Shown: positions 33,807 through 40,660 of the stretch, piece after piece
Layout: each line of letters starts with the position of its first letter
Position numbering within the stretch: the stretch's first letter is position 1
From: a virus
Direction: 5' to 3' (one strand)
Length of the DNA stretch: 42,030 nucleotides
IMG/VR virus record: IMGVR_UViG_3300024348_000097
Location: 1-42,030 of that record
The notes under the pieces: model-generated
Database searches by the model: none
What the model was told of the DNA's origin: nothing
What the model saw: only the letters and a program-made list of their open reading frames with translations
Position numbers and translations under genes: made by a program

Positions 33807-33824
33807 TTCACTCATCATCCTACC

Positions 33825-34544
33825 ATGAAAAATCGTATCATATATCGCCAAGGTGATACCATCACCATCGTAACTTCAAACACAACTTCAAATAAGAAGA
33901 TTGCCGAGCCTAAAGAAAAGATTATTCAGACCTACCATTTTTCCAGAAGTCAGTACGAGAATGCCCAAGCAAAGACGACCATGCGAGAATTCTTTTCTCA
34001 CGATGGGGCTGTGTGTATGGATTGCCCTTTTGCTGTCAGTAATGGTGCATCTTTATCTGCTTGCTATACACATAAGATGATGCAGTATAGTGGATTCTTA
34101 TCCTCGCTCCGTTCTATAGGAAAGGTGACAGAAAGCTTTGATGACATACCCGAATTATGTATCGATATGTATAACGATATTGTAAACCTATGTTGGAATC
34201 GATATGTGCGATTTGGTACATATGGTGAGCCATCCTTGATGCCTATAGATTTGATTGAACGAATTTGTATGTATTGCAAGAATTGGACGGGATACACCCA
34301 CCAATGGAGTAAGAAACCCGAATATGCACCTTACTTCATGGCATCCACCCACACCGAGGACGAGGAAAGAATTGCATCGCTCATTGGATATAGATCCTTC
34401 GTGGCATCGCCCATCAGCATCCCTAAATTTATATCATGTCCCGCATCAGAAGAGATGGGATTCAAATCGAATTGTAGTAAGTGTGGCCTATGTTCTGGCA
34501 CTAAAGGAAAAGGAACTAAATCAGTAATAATCTTAGAACACTAA
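33825..34544 (+). CDS. Cys-rich, possibly metal- or Fe-S-binding phage protein (239 aa)
   Basis: Cysteines are arranged as CMDC, CYTHK, ELC, NLC, CMYC, SCP and a final CSKCGLC. The strongly patterned segments VRFGTYGEPSLMPIDLIERI, KNWTGYTHQW, FMASTH and SCPASEEMGFKSNCSKCGLC recur in phage proteins I have seen without assigned function. The FGTYGEP and WTGYTHQW pieces resemble strands around a barrel. The final CxxCxxC could hold zinc or an iron-sulfur cluster, but the classical radical-SAM CxxxCxxC is not present. The leader resembles that of the membrane protein at 32985. Confidence 0.7.
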   Translation: MKNRIIYRQGDTITIVTSNTTSNKKIAEPKEKIIQTYHFSRSQYENAQAKTTMREFFSHDGAVCMDCPFAVSNGASLSACYTHKMMQYSGFLSSLRSIGKVTESFDDIPELCIDMYNDIVNLCWNRYVRFGTYGEPSLMPIDLIERICMYCKNWTGYTHQWSKKPEYAPYFMASTHTEDEERIASLIGYRSFVASPISIPKFISCPASEEMGFKSNCSKCGLCSGTKGKGTKSVIILEH

Positions 34545-34549
34545 AAAAT

Positions 34550-34741
34550 ATGAACACAGAAGAATTTTACCAATGGGTAGTCAACATGATGGGAGCATTC
34601 CCTACAGATGCTGACAAGAGAAACCAAATCAAAGAACTTTACTACTTAGCCCTCAGCGAAATCGAAGAGGGTGGATCCGAACGAAACGAAATTGACCACG
34701 CAGTAAATGACATCAATTCACTCATCAACGAAAACCTATGA
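34550..34741 (+). CDS. Unknown small acidic protein (63 aa)
   Basis: MNTEEFYQWVVNMMGAFPTD followed by two acidic helices (LYYLALSEIEEGGSERNEID). It begins 6 bp after the Cys-rich protein and overlaps the next start by ATGA, so it is part of a coupled run of four genes ending at 35827. No family recognised. Confidence 0.6.
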   Translation: MNTEEFYQWVVNMMGAFPTDADKRNQIKELYYLALSEIEEGGSERNEIDHAVNDINSLINENL

Positions 34742-34959
34742 CCTACCTAAAATTAACTAGAGTACACCTTACTATACAAGGCGAACTAAAAGAAGATTAC
34801 TTGTATGTAAATCCTCAGCACATCAGAGTATTCAGCGAACACTATGAAGATAACTTTGAAATGTTTGTAACTGCAATCAGTTGGGCACATCCACAATACA
34901 TGGAAATCTATGTAAAAGAAACACCTTACCAAATAGAACAACAACTAACCCTATCATGA
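34738..34959 (+). CDS. FlbD-like small beta protein, copy 1 (73 aa)
   Basis: The order of elements is L-x-x-V-H-L, EDYLYVNPQHIRVFSE, a central strand (FEMFVTAI), then MEIYVKETPYQIEQQL. The next gene has the same layout (LTLTKRKEFLYVNPNQIGHC ... FEVMETPEQIIKLI), so the two are tandem paralogues. The 'YVNPxxI ... VxETPxQI' pattern resembles FlbD-type proteins (small beta domains annotated in flagellar loci and common in phages). Role here unknown. Confidence 0.65.
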   Translation: MTYLKLTRVHLTIQGELKEDYLYVNPQHIRVFSEHYEDNFEMFVTAISWAHPQYMEIYVKETPYQIEQQLTLS

Positions 34960-35168
34960 AACTAATCAAACTAACTTTGACAAAAAGAAAAGAATTTCTG
35001 TATGTCAACCCCAATCAAATCGGTCACTGCTATCGAGTACCCGAAAAAACAGAATACTCTATAGTAATTGCAGAACATACAAGAGTTGGTATAACCACAC
35101 ACAATAATGGGGGCTTTGAAGTAATGGAAACGCCCGAACAAATCATCAAACTAATAGATAAACTATGA
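34956..35168 (+). CDS. FlbD-like small beta protein, copy 2 (70 aa)
   Basis: I use the ATG that overlaps the previous stop (ATGA) rather than an in-frame ATG 75 bp upstream, which would bury 79 bp in copy 1 and add residues lacking in the paralogue. Starts MKLIKLTLTKRKEFLYVNPN and ends ETPEQIIKLIDKL. Paralogous to the gene just before it. The following methylase-like gene starts in the ATGA at its stop. Confidence 0.7.
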   Translation: MKLIKLTLTKRKEFLYVNPNQIGHCYRVPEKTEYSIVIAEHTRVGITTHNNGGFEVMETPEQIIKLIDKL

Positions 35169-35827
35169 GACAACTTAATGTATTAATCGCTTGCGAGTTC
35201 AGTGGTACTGTTCGCAATGCCTTCCGTAAACTTGGTCACAATGCTTTCTCTTGTGACCTTGAGCCATCAGATGACGATTCGCCTTACCATCACAGAGGTG
35301 ATGTGCGTAATTTACTAACAGCATACCAATGGGACTTGCTCATCGCTCACCCACCATGTACCTACCTTACCTTGGCTGGAAATAGATGGTTCAAGCCCGA
35401 ATACGCTGAGAGATTCCCTACTCGTATTCAAGACAGACAAGATGGTGTTGACTTCTTTATGGAACTTATGAACGCTAACATACCACACATATGTGTAGAG
35501 AATCCTATTGGGGTTATGTCCTCTATCTTTCGTAAGCCCGATCAAATCATTCAGCCTTGGCAGTTCGGAGACCCATTCCAAAAAAGTACTTGCCTATGGT
35601 TGAAAGATTTGCCACAACTAGAGCACACCAAAGTAGTTGACAAAGGTGAATTCTTTGAATGGACTGATAAGAAAACCGGCAAGGTTAAACGCCAAGCCCA
35701 ATGGTATATGGATGCCCTCATTGGCAAGTCATCATACGAGAGACAGAAGATTCGTAACAAGACCTTCCAAGGTATCGCTGATGCCATCGCTGATCAATAC
35801 TCACAATACATCATTAGTAAAAAATAA
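35165..35827 (+). CDS. Reduced C5-methyltransferase-like protein (220 aa), ENP type
   Basis: It begins LNVLIACEFSGTVRNAFRKL (motif I-like, but with EFSG in place of FSGIGG), then LLIAHPPCTYLTLAG with the PPC catalytic loop, HICVENPIG (ENP in place of ENV), IIQPWQFGDPFQKSTCLWLK, and ends with RNKTFQGIADAIADQYS. This set is common in phage proteins labelled as cytosine methylases. At 220 aa it has little room for a target recognition domain, so the natural substrate may not be long DNA sequence, or it may need a partner. A dispersed motif copy (35565) sits in the GDPFQK codons. Confidence 0.75.
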   Translation: MRQLNVLIACEFSGTVRNAFRKLGHNAFSCDLEPSDDDSPYHHRGDVRNLLTAYQWDLLIAHPPCTYLTLAGNRWFKPEYAERFPTRIQDRQDGVDFFMELMNANIPHICVENPIGVMSSIFRKPDQIIQPWQFGDPFQKSTCLWLKDLPQLEHTKVVDKGEFFEWTDKKTGKVKRQAQWYMDALIGKSSYERQKIRNKTFQGIADAIADQYSQYIISKK

Positions 35828-35858
35828 TTTGATATTGTATTATATTATACTATATTTG
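35828..35858 (+). promoter_or_regulatory. Bacteroidetes-type promoter
   Basis: TTTG (35828-35831), 19-nt spacer, TATATTTG (35851-35858), a perfect match, then a 29-nt A/C-rich leader to the ATG at 35888. It follows directly after the methylase-like gene and starts the next run of genes. Confidence 0.8.
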
Positions 35859-35887
35859 CACAACCTAAACACATAAAAAAAACACAT

Positions 35888-36142
35888 ATGAACAAGAAAC
35901 AAGCAATCGCAATTATCAAGAGTAACAAATTCTTCTCTGCTGAATTCCTTAAAAAGGATGGTACAATCAGATTCATCACCGCTAGGGCCGGTGTAAAGAA
36001 AGGTCTTAAGCCCGATGCTAAACCCAAAAGCTACAATCCAACCGAGTTGGGTTATGCTACTGTATGGGACTTAAAAGAAAAGAACTATCGCCTTATCAAT
36101 CTTCAAACACTCATCAAGGTTAATCAACAAATCGTTAAATAA
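35888..36142 (+). CDS. SH3-like beta-barrel small phage protein (84 aa)
   Basis: MNKKQAIAIIKSNKFFSAEF, then LKKDGTIRFITARAGVKKGL, then YNPTELGYATVWDLKEKNYR and LINLQTL. The 'FF-V/A-EFxKKDGTxR ... GVKKGLK ... LGxxTVxDxxxxxYRxINLxT' pattern is that of the small SH3 beta-barrel fold proteins frequent in Bacteroidetes phages and prophages. Biochemical role unknown. First gene behind a strong promoter. Confidence 0.75.
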   Translation: MNKKQAIAIIKSNKFFSAEFLKKDGTIRFITARAGVKKGLKPDAKPKSYNPTELGYATVWDLKEKNYRLINLQTLIKVNQQIVK

Positions 36143-36150
36143 AAAGCACT

Positions 36151-36846
36151 ATGCCAAACCATGTTCAATACCAATTCATCTGTGCTGAGTTAAGTGCAGA
36201 GCAATTAGAAAAGTTAAATGTAATCTCCCAGACTCTGAATGGATTCTGTGGGTACTACCGCCCGATGCCCGATGATATCCGTGACACGACATCCCCTTGC
36301 CGTATTGTAACTCAGAAGGAGTACAATAAACAAATGAAGGAGAACGAGAAGATCGATCGGACTCAGCCTTGGTATCACGAACCTAAGCCAATCACCAAGA
36401 AGATGCAGAAAGCATTGATTGATAAGTATGGCACAGACAATTGGTACGATTGGGCTTACAACAATTGGGGTACTAAGTGGGGATGTTATGACCTTGAGAG
36501 AGATGGTAACAACCTCAGTTTCTCTACCGCTTGGAATCTATTCGATACCTCTCTGCTTACAGAGATAGCAGTTGACTTCCCTACATTCGTCTTAGCCTAT
36601 GAAGAAGAGCAAGGATGGGGTGGTGAGTTTGTATTCGAGGATGGCGAATGTATTGAACGCACAGAATACGATGCACCTACATGGCACTCTACTGATATCG
36701 AAACAGAAGATGGAACTATCACGCAGTTGTTGTTCCCAATATCTGAGTCCCATTTCAATGAAGAGGCTAGCCCAGGCTACTACTACTACTATGACACCAA
36801 CCAGCCCGTACCCGAAAGTTTCTTAACACAATATAACTTAAACTAA
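36151..36846 (+). CDS. Api92-like ferredoxin-fold protein (231 aa)
   Basis: MPNHVQYQFICAELSAEQLE followed by FCGYYRPMPDDI and YGTDNWYDWAYNNWGTKWGC, later FSTAWNLFDTSLL and FPTFVLAYEEEQGWGGEF. The MPNHV start, the 'MPxDI' and 'WYxWxxxNWGTKW' blocks and the 'Y.E..G' piece match the Api92-like family (ferredoxin-like fold) carried by many phages and plasmids. Activity unknown. The Tyr run in SPGYYYYYDTN near the C-terminus is unusual. A dispersed motif copy (TCTGAGTCCCA, 36742) encodes part of SESHFN. Confidence 0.75.
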   Translation: MPNHVQYQFICAELSAEQLEKLNVISQTLNGFCGYYRPMPDDIRDTTSPCRIVTQKEYNKQMKENEKIDRTQPWYHEPKPITKKMQKALIDKYGTDNWYDWAYNNWGTKWGCYDLERDGNNLSFSTAWNLFDTSLLTEIAVDFPTFVLAYEEEQGWGGEFVFEDGECIERTEYDAPTWHSTDIETEDGTITQLLFPISESHFNEEASPGYYYYYDTNQPVPESFLTQYNLN

Positions 36847-36858
36847 ATAAAAATAACT

Positions 36859-37377
36859 ATGGGACAATATTATTATGCAGTCATCTTGAATGACAACAAA
36901 ACAACAATTAAACATTGGATGTATTCACACGATTATGATAGTGGATTAAAACTAATGGAACACTCTTGGATTAAAAATCCATTCGTATTAACCTTTGAAA
37001 CTCTATTAGATGAGACACCCCAAAGAGTCGTATGGGCTGGTGATTATGCTGATCAATGTAAAAGACGCAAGACCAATGTACACGATCGATGCTTGGACTC
37101 GACTAAGGTTCGCCCATGGGTCAAAGAAAACTTCTATCGTTATGTTGTTAATCACTCAAAAGGTTTATTCATAGACAAAAAAGAAATACCAGAAGTTGAT
37201 GGGTGGAAAATTCATCCTTTGCCTCTTATGACTTGTGAAGGTAATGGCAGAGGGGGTGGAGACTATCGCACAGAACATAATGATTTAATTGGTTCTTGGG
37301 CTAGAGATGTAATATCTGTTAGTAATACCAAGCCAAAAAATATGTCTAAAATAATCTTTAATCTAACCGAACAATAA
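36859..37377 (+). CDS. Conserved phage protein of unknown function, MGQYY type (172 aa)
   Basis: MGQYYYAVILNDNKTTIKHW, then SHDYDSGLKLMEHSWIKNPF and VVWAGDYADQC. This combination (MGQYY, HxxxxGLKLMEHSW, VWAGDYAD) is one I have seen repeatedly in unrelated phages with no function given. The C-terminal part has PLPLMTCEGNGRGGGDYRTE, a Gly loop with Cys and His nearby. The fold is probably mixed alpha/beta with several invariant aromatic residues, suggestive of an enzyme, but I cannot name it. Confidence 0.7.
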   Translation: MGQYYYAVILNDNKTTIKHWMYSHDYDSGLKLMEHSWIKNPFVLTFETLLDETPQRVVWAGDYADQCKRRKTNVHDRCLDSTKVRPWVKENFYRYVVNHSKGLFIDKKEIPEVDGWKIHPLPLMTCEGNGRGGGDYRTEHNDLIGSWARDVISVSNTKPKNMSKIIFNLTEQ

Positions 37378-37380
37378 ACT

Positions 37381-37605
37381 ATGAACTTATATCAAATTAA
37401 AACGACCGCTTACGATGAGGAGGATATGCTCCTTGTAACTGATGCACCTGATGATGCTATCGAGAGAGTACTAGAACCTATGGTAAAAGCAGAACGAGAA
37501 GAAGACCAATGGTTTGATCACGATGATTATCTGATAGCACTACGCACAGAATTACCTCAATTTACTTTCTTTTATTACACCGAACCTCATGTTATAGACC
37601 TATGA
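37381..37605 (+). CDS. Unknown acidic small protein (74 aa)
   Basis: MNLYQIKTTAYDEEDMLLVT, then a helix (DDAIERVLEPMVKAEREEDQ) and a strand ending FFYYTEPHVIDL. Strongly acidic. It starts 4 bp after the previous stop and overlaps the next gene by ATGA. Not recognised. Confidence 0.6.
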   Translation: MNLYQIKTTAYDEEDMLLVTDAPDDAIERVLEPMVKAEREEDQWFDHDDYLIALRTELPQFTFFYYTEPHVIDL

Positions 37606-37883
37606 ATAAAACAACACTCATCGAACAACTCCTCAAAAAATATCCTAAAATGTTAATCTTTGCCGATGGCAACGGATGGACTGAAAACTCACCCGATTGT
37701 TTCTCAGTCTCAGCAGAAGAGCCGGTGATGGACTCTCGTGGATACGATATGTTCAACTATTGGACAGAGAACTACACCCACTACGATCTAGGTGTAAGTA
37801 CAGAACTAACAGCCTTCCTTGAAAAGAGTGGCTACTTTGCTCAGTGGGTTAACCCGGGCGTTATTGGAATCTATAAAGACTAA
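37602..37883 (+). CDS. Unknown small protein (93 aa)
   Basis: MNKTTLIEQLLKKYPKMLIF, then FADGNGWTENSPDCFSVSAE and a C-terminal LTAFLEKSGYFAQWVNPGVI. Predicted helix, then beta strands, with many aromatic residues. Coupled to the gene before by ATGA. Not recognised. Confidence 0.6.
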   Translation: MNKTTLIEQLLKKYPKMLIFADGNGWTENSPDCFSVSAEEPVMDSRGYDMFNYWTENYTHYDLGVSTELTAFLEKSGYFAQWVNPGVIGIYKD

Positions 37884-37895
37884 ATAAAAAAAAAT

Positions 37896-38279
37896 ATGAT
37901 ACACCAAATTATTGCACAAGTAGAAGAATCAGATCGCAACATCTATCTAACCATTAAAGATGGTGCTCTGGCATCTGTTAATTACTCACAAGGACTTGGA
38001 GACATCGACCTCCACTTCCTCACTACTCACAATCAAGGAATCACATCGTTCGTTATTCGTGAACTTGACAAACAAGGAGATGACTTGTACTCACCAGAGT
38101 TCTTCTTTCCATCGCCATATTGGGATGAGCAAGTTAAGGTTATTGATGATGCCATTTGGAGTTGGGTAAAAATATACAACAAGAAAGCCGAAGTAATAGA
38201 ACGCATCGAGTGGTTGGAAAAGGGAATAGATAATCTAAAAGCTGAAATTAAAATAATCGATGGCACTTATGGAATTTAA
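37896..38279 (+). CDS. Unknown protein with C-terminal coiled coil (127 aa)
   Basis: The N-terminal 85 residues are mixed (MIHQIIAQVEESDRNIYLTI ... SPEFFFPSPYWDEQVKVIDD). The C-terminal 40 residues form a charged heptad-like helix (EVIERIEWLEKGIDNLKAEI). It has an A-run leader (AAAAAAAAATATG), and overlaps the next start by 11-20 bp. No family recognised. Confidence 0.6.
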   Translation: MIHQIIAQVEESDRNIYLTIKDGALASVNYSQGLGDIDLHFLTTHNQGITSFVIRELDKQGDDLYSPEFFFPSPYWDEQVKVIDDAIWSWVKIYNKKAEVIERIEWLEKGIDNLKAEIKIIDGTYGI

Positions 38280-38592
38280 GATAACACATACACCAATGCA
38301 ATCTCCTGAATTGGGAGTACAAAAACCAAAGGAGATTACTTTTTCCTTAGGTCAGATTGAACAGATGTATGAAGGCAGAGGTAATTGCTGTCGGTGTGGA
38401 TGTGCTGGTAATTACCACACCTTAGAAAACAATTCTCGCAAGATTATCAATGCACTACAAAAAATGGCATCAGGCAAATACCATGTAGAATCTATTGATG
38501 ACTACATCTTCGAGATTGTCCTCAAAGAATACACAAACAGATGGGGAGAGTTCAGTAGAAACAAAGTACAAACAATCTATCTAAACAAATAA
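38260..38592 (+). CDS. Small Cys-cluster phage protein (110 aa)
   Basis: EITFSLGQIEQMYEGRGNCC followed by RCGCAGNYH gives a C-C-x-C-x-C cluster ending in GNY and His, a motif I know from small phage proteins of unknown function and probably a metal site. The rest is a helix (SRKIINALQKMAS) and strands ending VQTIYLNK. The start may instead be the second ATG at 38269 (MEFKITHTP), which fits the beta start better. Confidence 0.65.
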   Translation: MALMEFKITHTPMQSPELGVQKPKEITFSLGQIEQMYEGRGNCCRCGCAGNYHTLENNSRKIINALQKMASGKYHVESIDDYIFEIVLKEYTNRWGEFSRNKVQTIYLNK

Positions 38593-38601
38593 AAAAAAGA
38601 C

Positions 38602-39225
38602 ATGAAAGTATTAGAATTATTCGCTGGTAGCCGTTCAATCGGTAAGGTATGTGATGAGTTAGGTCACGAGGTATTCTCCTCAGATTGGACTCCCTTTGAT
38701 GGCATTGACTATGTGGCTGATATCAATCAGTTCAATGCGGATAAAGTACCCTTCATCCCGGATATGATTTGGGCCTCACCTCCGTGTACTACATTCTCTG
38801 TTGCCTCTATAGGTAAACATTGGGATATGAATCGGAGACCCAAAACAGAGGCAGCTCTGATGGGTTTGCAAATCCTTAAGAGAACGATTAGCATCATCGA
38901 GTATTTTCAAAAATTAAATCCTAATCTGATATGGTACATTGAGAATCCTCGTGGTATGATGCGTAAGATGGATGTATGGGGTGAGATACTTCACATCCGT
39001 AACACCGTCACCTATTGTCAGTATGGCGACAGCCGTATGAAACCCACAGATATCTGGACCAATAACTACCAATGGCAACCTCGCCAAGCGTGTAAGAATG
39101 GTATGTCTTGCCATGTCTCAGCACCTCGTGGTAGTCGTACCGGCACTCAAGGTTTATCCGGTTCATACTTAAGATCACAACTTCCACAACAATTATGTAA
39201 GGAGATAGTAGAATGTACTTATTAA
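38602..39225 (+). CDS. C5-methyltransferase-like protein, ENP type, second paralogue (207 aa)
   Basis: MKVLELFAGSRSIGKVCDEL is a motif I-like start; IWASPPCTTFSVAS carries the catalytic PPC loop; IWYIENPRGMMRKM has ENP in place of ENV; TVTYCQYGDSRMKPTDIWTN and APRGSRTGTQGL follow. This is another compact phage methylase-like type, differing from the one at 35165 by FAGSRSIG and the CQYGD...KPTDIWTN block. The two are related but not close copies. At 207 aa the target recognition domain is minimal. A dispersed motif copy (38832) encodes part of NRRPKTE. Confidence 0.8.
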   Translation: MKVLELFAGSRSIGKVCDELGHEVFSSDWTPFDGIDYVADINQFNADKVPFIPDMIWASPPCTTFSVASIGKHWDMNRRPKTEAALMGLQILKRTISIIEYFQKLNPNLIWYIENPRGMMRKMDVWGEILHIRNTVTYCQYGDSRMKPTDIWTNNYQWQPRQACKNGMSCHVSAPRGSRTGTQGLSGSYLRSQLPQQLCKEIVECTY

Positions 39226-39599
39226 TAGCAGACGAACTAAAGAACAGAGGGGCTGTTGTATACAACCCCTTTCACTATGGCACTAAGCCAGCAAGGTATG
39301 TATTACCTTTGCCCTTGGAATTTTCTACACCAATCGATGAGATATCAGTGGAGGACTATTTGATATCTTGTGAAGATAGGATATCTGAGACCCTTGCCTA
39401 TATCAACGAACACTCATCTCTTGTCTCTAATGATTCAATTTATTTTGAAATCTTTGCTGAGGATTCCTTCTACAATTGGACGGCAGACATTTATTTTGAT
39501 GATCTTCAAGAAGCCATTAAGTTTGCTTGGGTATTTGACCAAAATGAAATCTATGACTCAGTTGAACAAGAAATTATTTACTTAGATGAAATGGATTAG
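39213..39599 (+). CDS. Unknown acidic protein (128 aa)
   Basis: MYLLIADELKNRGAVVYNPF, then a long acidic, aromatic region (FYNWTADIYFDDLQEAIKFA) ending YLDEMD. It overlaps the methylase-like gene by 13 bp. It has no Cys cluster or membrane segment, and its net charge is strongly negative, as in DNA-mimic proteins, although that comparison rests on charge alone. Confidence 0.6.
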   Translation: MYLLIADELKNRGAVVYNPFHYGTKPARYVLPLPLEFSTPIDEISVEDYLISCEDRISETLAYINEHSSLVSNDSIYFEIFAEDSFYNWTADIYFDDLQEAIKFAWVFDQNEIYDSVEQEIIYLDEMD

Positions 39600-39686
39600 G
39601 GGCATATTCTATTGTTTATTTTTTGTGATAATCATCTTTATTTATTTTGCCATGATGGAACAATTTATTTATATGACAAAGAACAG

Positions 39687-39974
39687 ATGAAATCAATAGA
39701 GGTAAATCTACCAATGGATGTCTATGACAAACTGGTAGCAAAGTTTGGGTCTCAGAAAAGAATCGAAGATTTATTCACCATTAAATTGGAAAATAGATTG
39801 AAGGCTGAAGTGTATCTATCTCGCAAGAGAGTCAAGGAATTTGAACTGACTAAGACACTGACGATATATGTCAAGGACGGTCTGTACCCACACTTAAACG
39901 AGTATTGTATTCACCGATCCGTAACCAAAGGAGAGATGTTAATGAAGATGATTAAAAAAGTATTAAGCAGATGA
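39687..39974 (+). CDS. Ribbon-helix-helix type regulator, possibly double RHH (95 aa)
   Basis: I choose the ATG at 39687 (MKSIEVNLPMDVYDKLVAKF), because the frame can be extended only through a TTG further up. SIEVNLPMDVYDKLVAKFGS reads as the ribbon strand and first helix of an RHH domain. A second similar block ends the protein: KTLTIYVKDGLYPHLNEYCI then HRSVTKGEMLMKMIKKVL. Two RHH-like units in one chain could fold together without dimerising. The gene is coupled by ATGA to the serine recombinase, so it may control that gene or direct it to sites. A dispersed motif copy (39746) lies in the FGSQKR codons. Confidence 0.6.
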   Translation: MKSIEVNLPMDVYDKLVAKFGSQKRIEDLFTIKLENRLKAEVYLSRKRVKEFELTKTLTIYVKDGLYPHLNEYCIHRSVTKGEMLMKMIKKVLSR

Positions 39975-40660
39975 AAAACGCAGTAGGATACATCCGGGTA
40001 AGTACGGATATGCAAGCAGATAAGGGTACATCCCTTGACAACCAGATAGCACGCATCCAAGAGTATGCTAACTCAAAAGGCTTTTCTTTGGAAAATATTT
40101 TCGAGGATGCTGGTTATAGTGGAAAAAATACCAAGAGACCTGGCTTTCAGTCTATGTTTAATCGACTAAGAAGTGGTGGGGTAGATGCTGTAATCGTATG
40201 GCACACTACACGATTTGCTCGTAACCTCAAGGATAATATCGTACACATGGCGGAGTTGGAGCAGAGAAAGATTAAGTTCTACTCTATAGAAGAACCTATG
40301 ATGTCTGGCTCCTCAGGTAAGGCTATGCGAAATCTGATGGCCGTTTTTGCCGAGTATCAAAGCGATGTCACCGGAGAACATACACGATCCGTTAAGAGCA
40401 ACTTGAAGAAGACATACAAAGTGTATTGTCCTTATCCTCCCCTTGGGTTTAAGAATGAAGATGGTAAATTGGTCCGAGACCCAAAGGCATATCAAATTGT
40501 CGATCAGATTAAAGTATATCACAATCAAGGTTTATCATTACGCACTATTGCTCAAATGATTAATATGATGGGACATACGGGTAGTAAAAATGGAAAATTT
40601 CATGCAAGTACAATTCAAAAAATACTAAATAATAATATCTATAATGAACATAGAAACTAA
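39971..40660 (+). CDS. Short serine recombinase (229 aa)
   Basis: VGYIRVSTDMQADKGTSLDN gives the resolvase/invertase start with the catalytic Ser11 (in RVST). VIVWHTTRFARNLKDN has the TRF-R helix residues, and FSLENIFEDAGYSGKNTKRP is the usual insert of large serine recombinases. After the long helix comes a recombinase-type DNA-binding domain (PPLGFKNEDGKLVRDPKAYQ ... GLSLRTIAQMINMMG ... STIQKILNNNIY). It stops there: the zinc-ribbon and coiled-coil of large serine integrases (usually 450-600 aa) are missing. The stop lies in the overlap with the next gene. It could be a reduced integrase, a DNA invertase, or a remnant. Confidence 0.85.
   Translation: MKNAVGYIRVSTDMQADKGTSLDNQIARIQEYANSKGFSLENIFEDAGYSGKNTKRPGFQSMFNRLRSGGVDAVIVWHTTRFARNLKDNIVHMAELEQRKIKFYSIEEPMMSGSSGKAMRNLMAVFAEYQSDVTGEHTRSVKSNLKKTYKVYCPYPPLGFKNEDGKLVRDPKAYQIVDQIKVYHNQGLSLRTIAQMINMMGHTGSKNGKFHASTIQKILNNNIYNEHRN

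Larger units (their letters stand above)
2107..40483. repeat. Dispersed motif TCNGAGWCCCA, 14 exact and 4 near copies
   Basis: Exact copies on + start at 3819, 6316, 13278, 14980, 19321, 32715, 33459, 35565, 36742, 38832 and 40473. Exact copies on the minus strand occupy 29151-29161, 29808-29818 and 39746-39756. One-mismatch copies on + start at 2107, 17518, 29566 and 39384. In all 16 of the best copies the base after the motif is A or T. Copies lie in unrelated genes and different codon phases, and two lie in or at the edge of intergenic DNA (32715, 33459). None was seen between 19.4 and 29.1 kb. A motif with nine fixed and one two-way position is expected about 0.16 times in both strands of 42 kb at even base composition. 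Confidence 0.75.

Noticed and set aside
34881-35168. 95-codon version of the second FlbD-like gene
   Set aside because: It would overlap the first copy by 79 bp and add residues absent from the paralogue; the ATGA start at 34956 is better.
39612-39974. 120-codon version of the RHH gene starting at TTG
   Set aside because: The upstream part is Cys/Phe/His-rich without pattern; RHH similarity begins right at the ATG at 39687.
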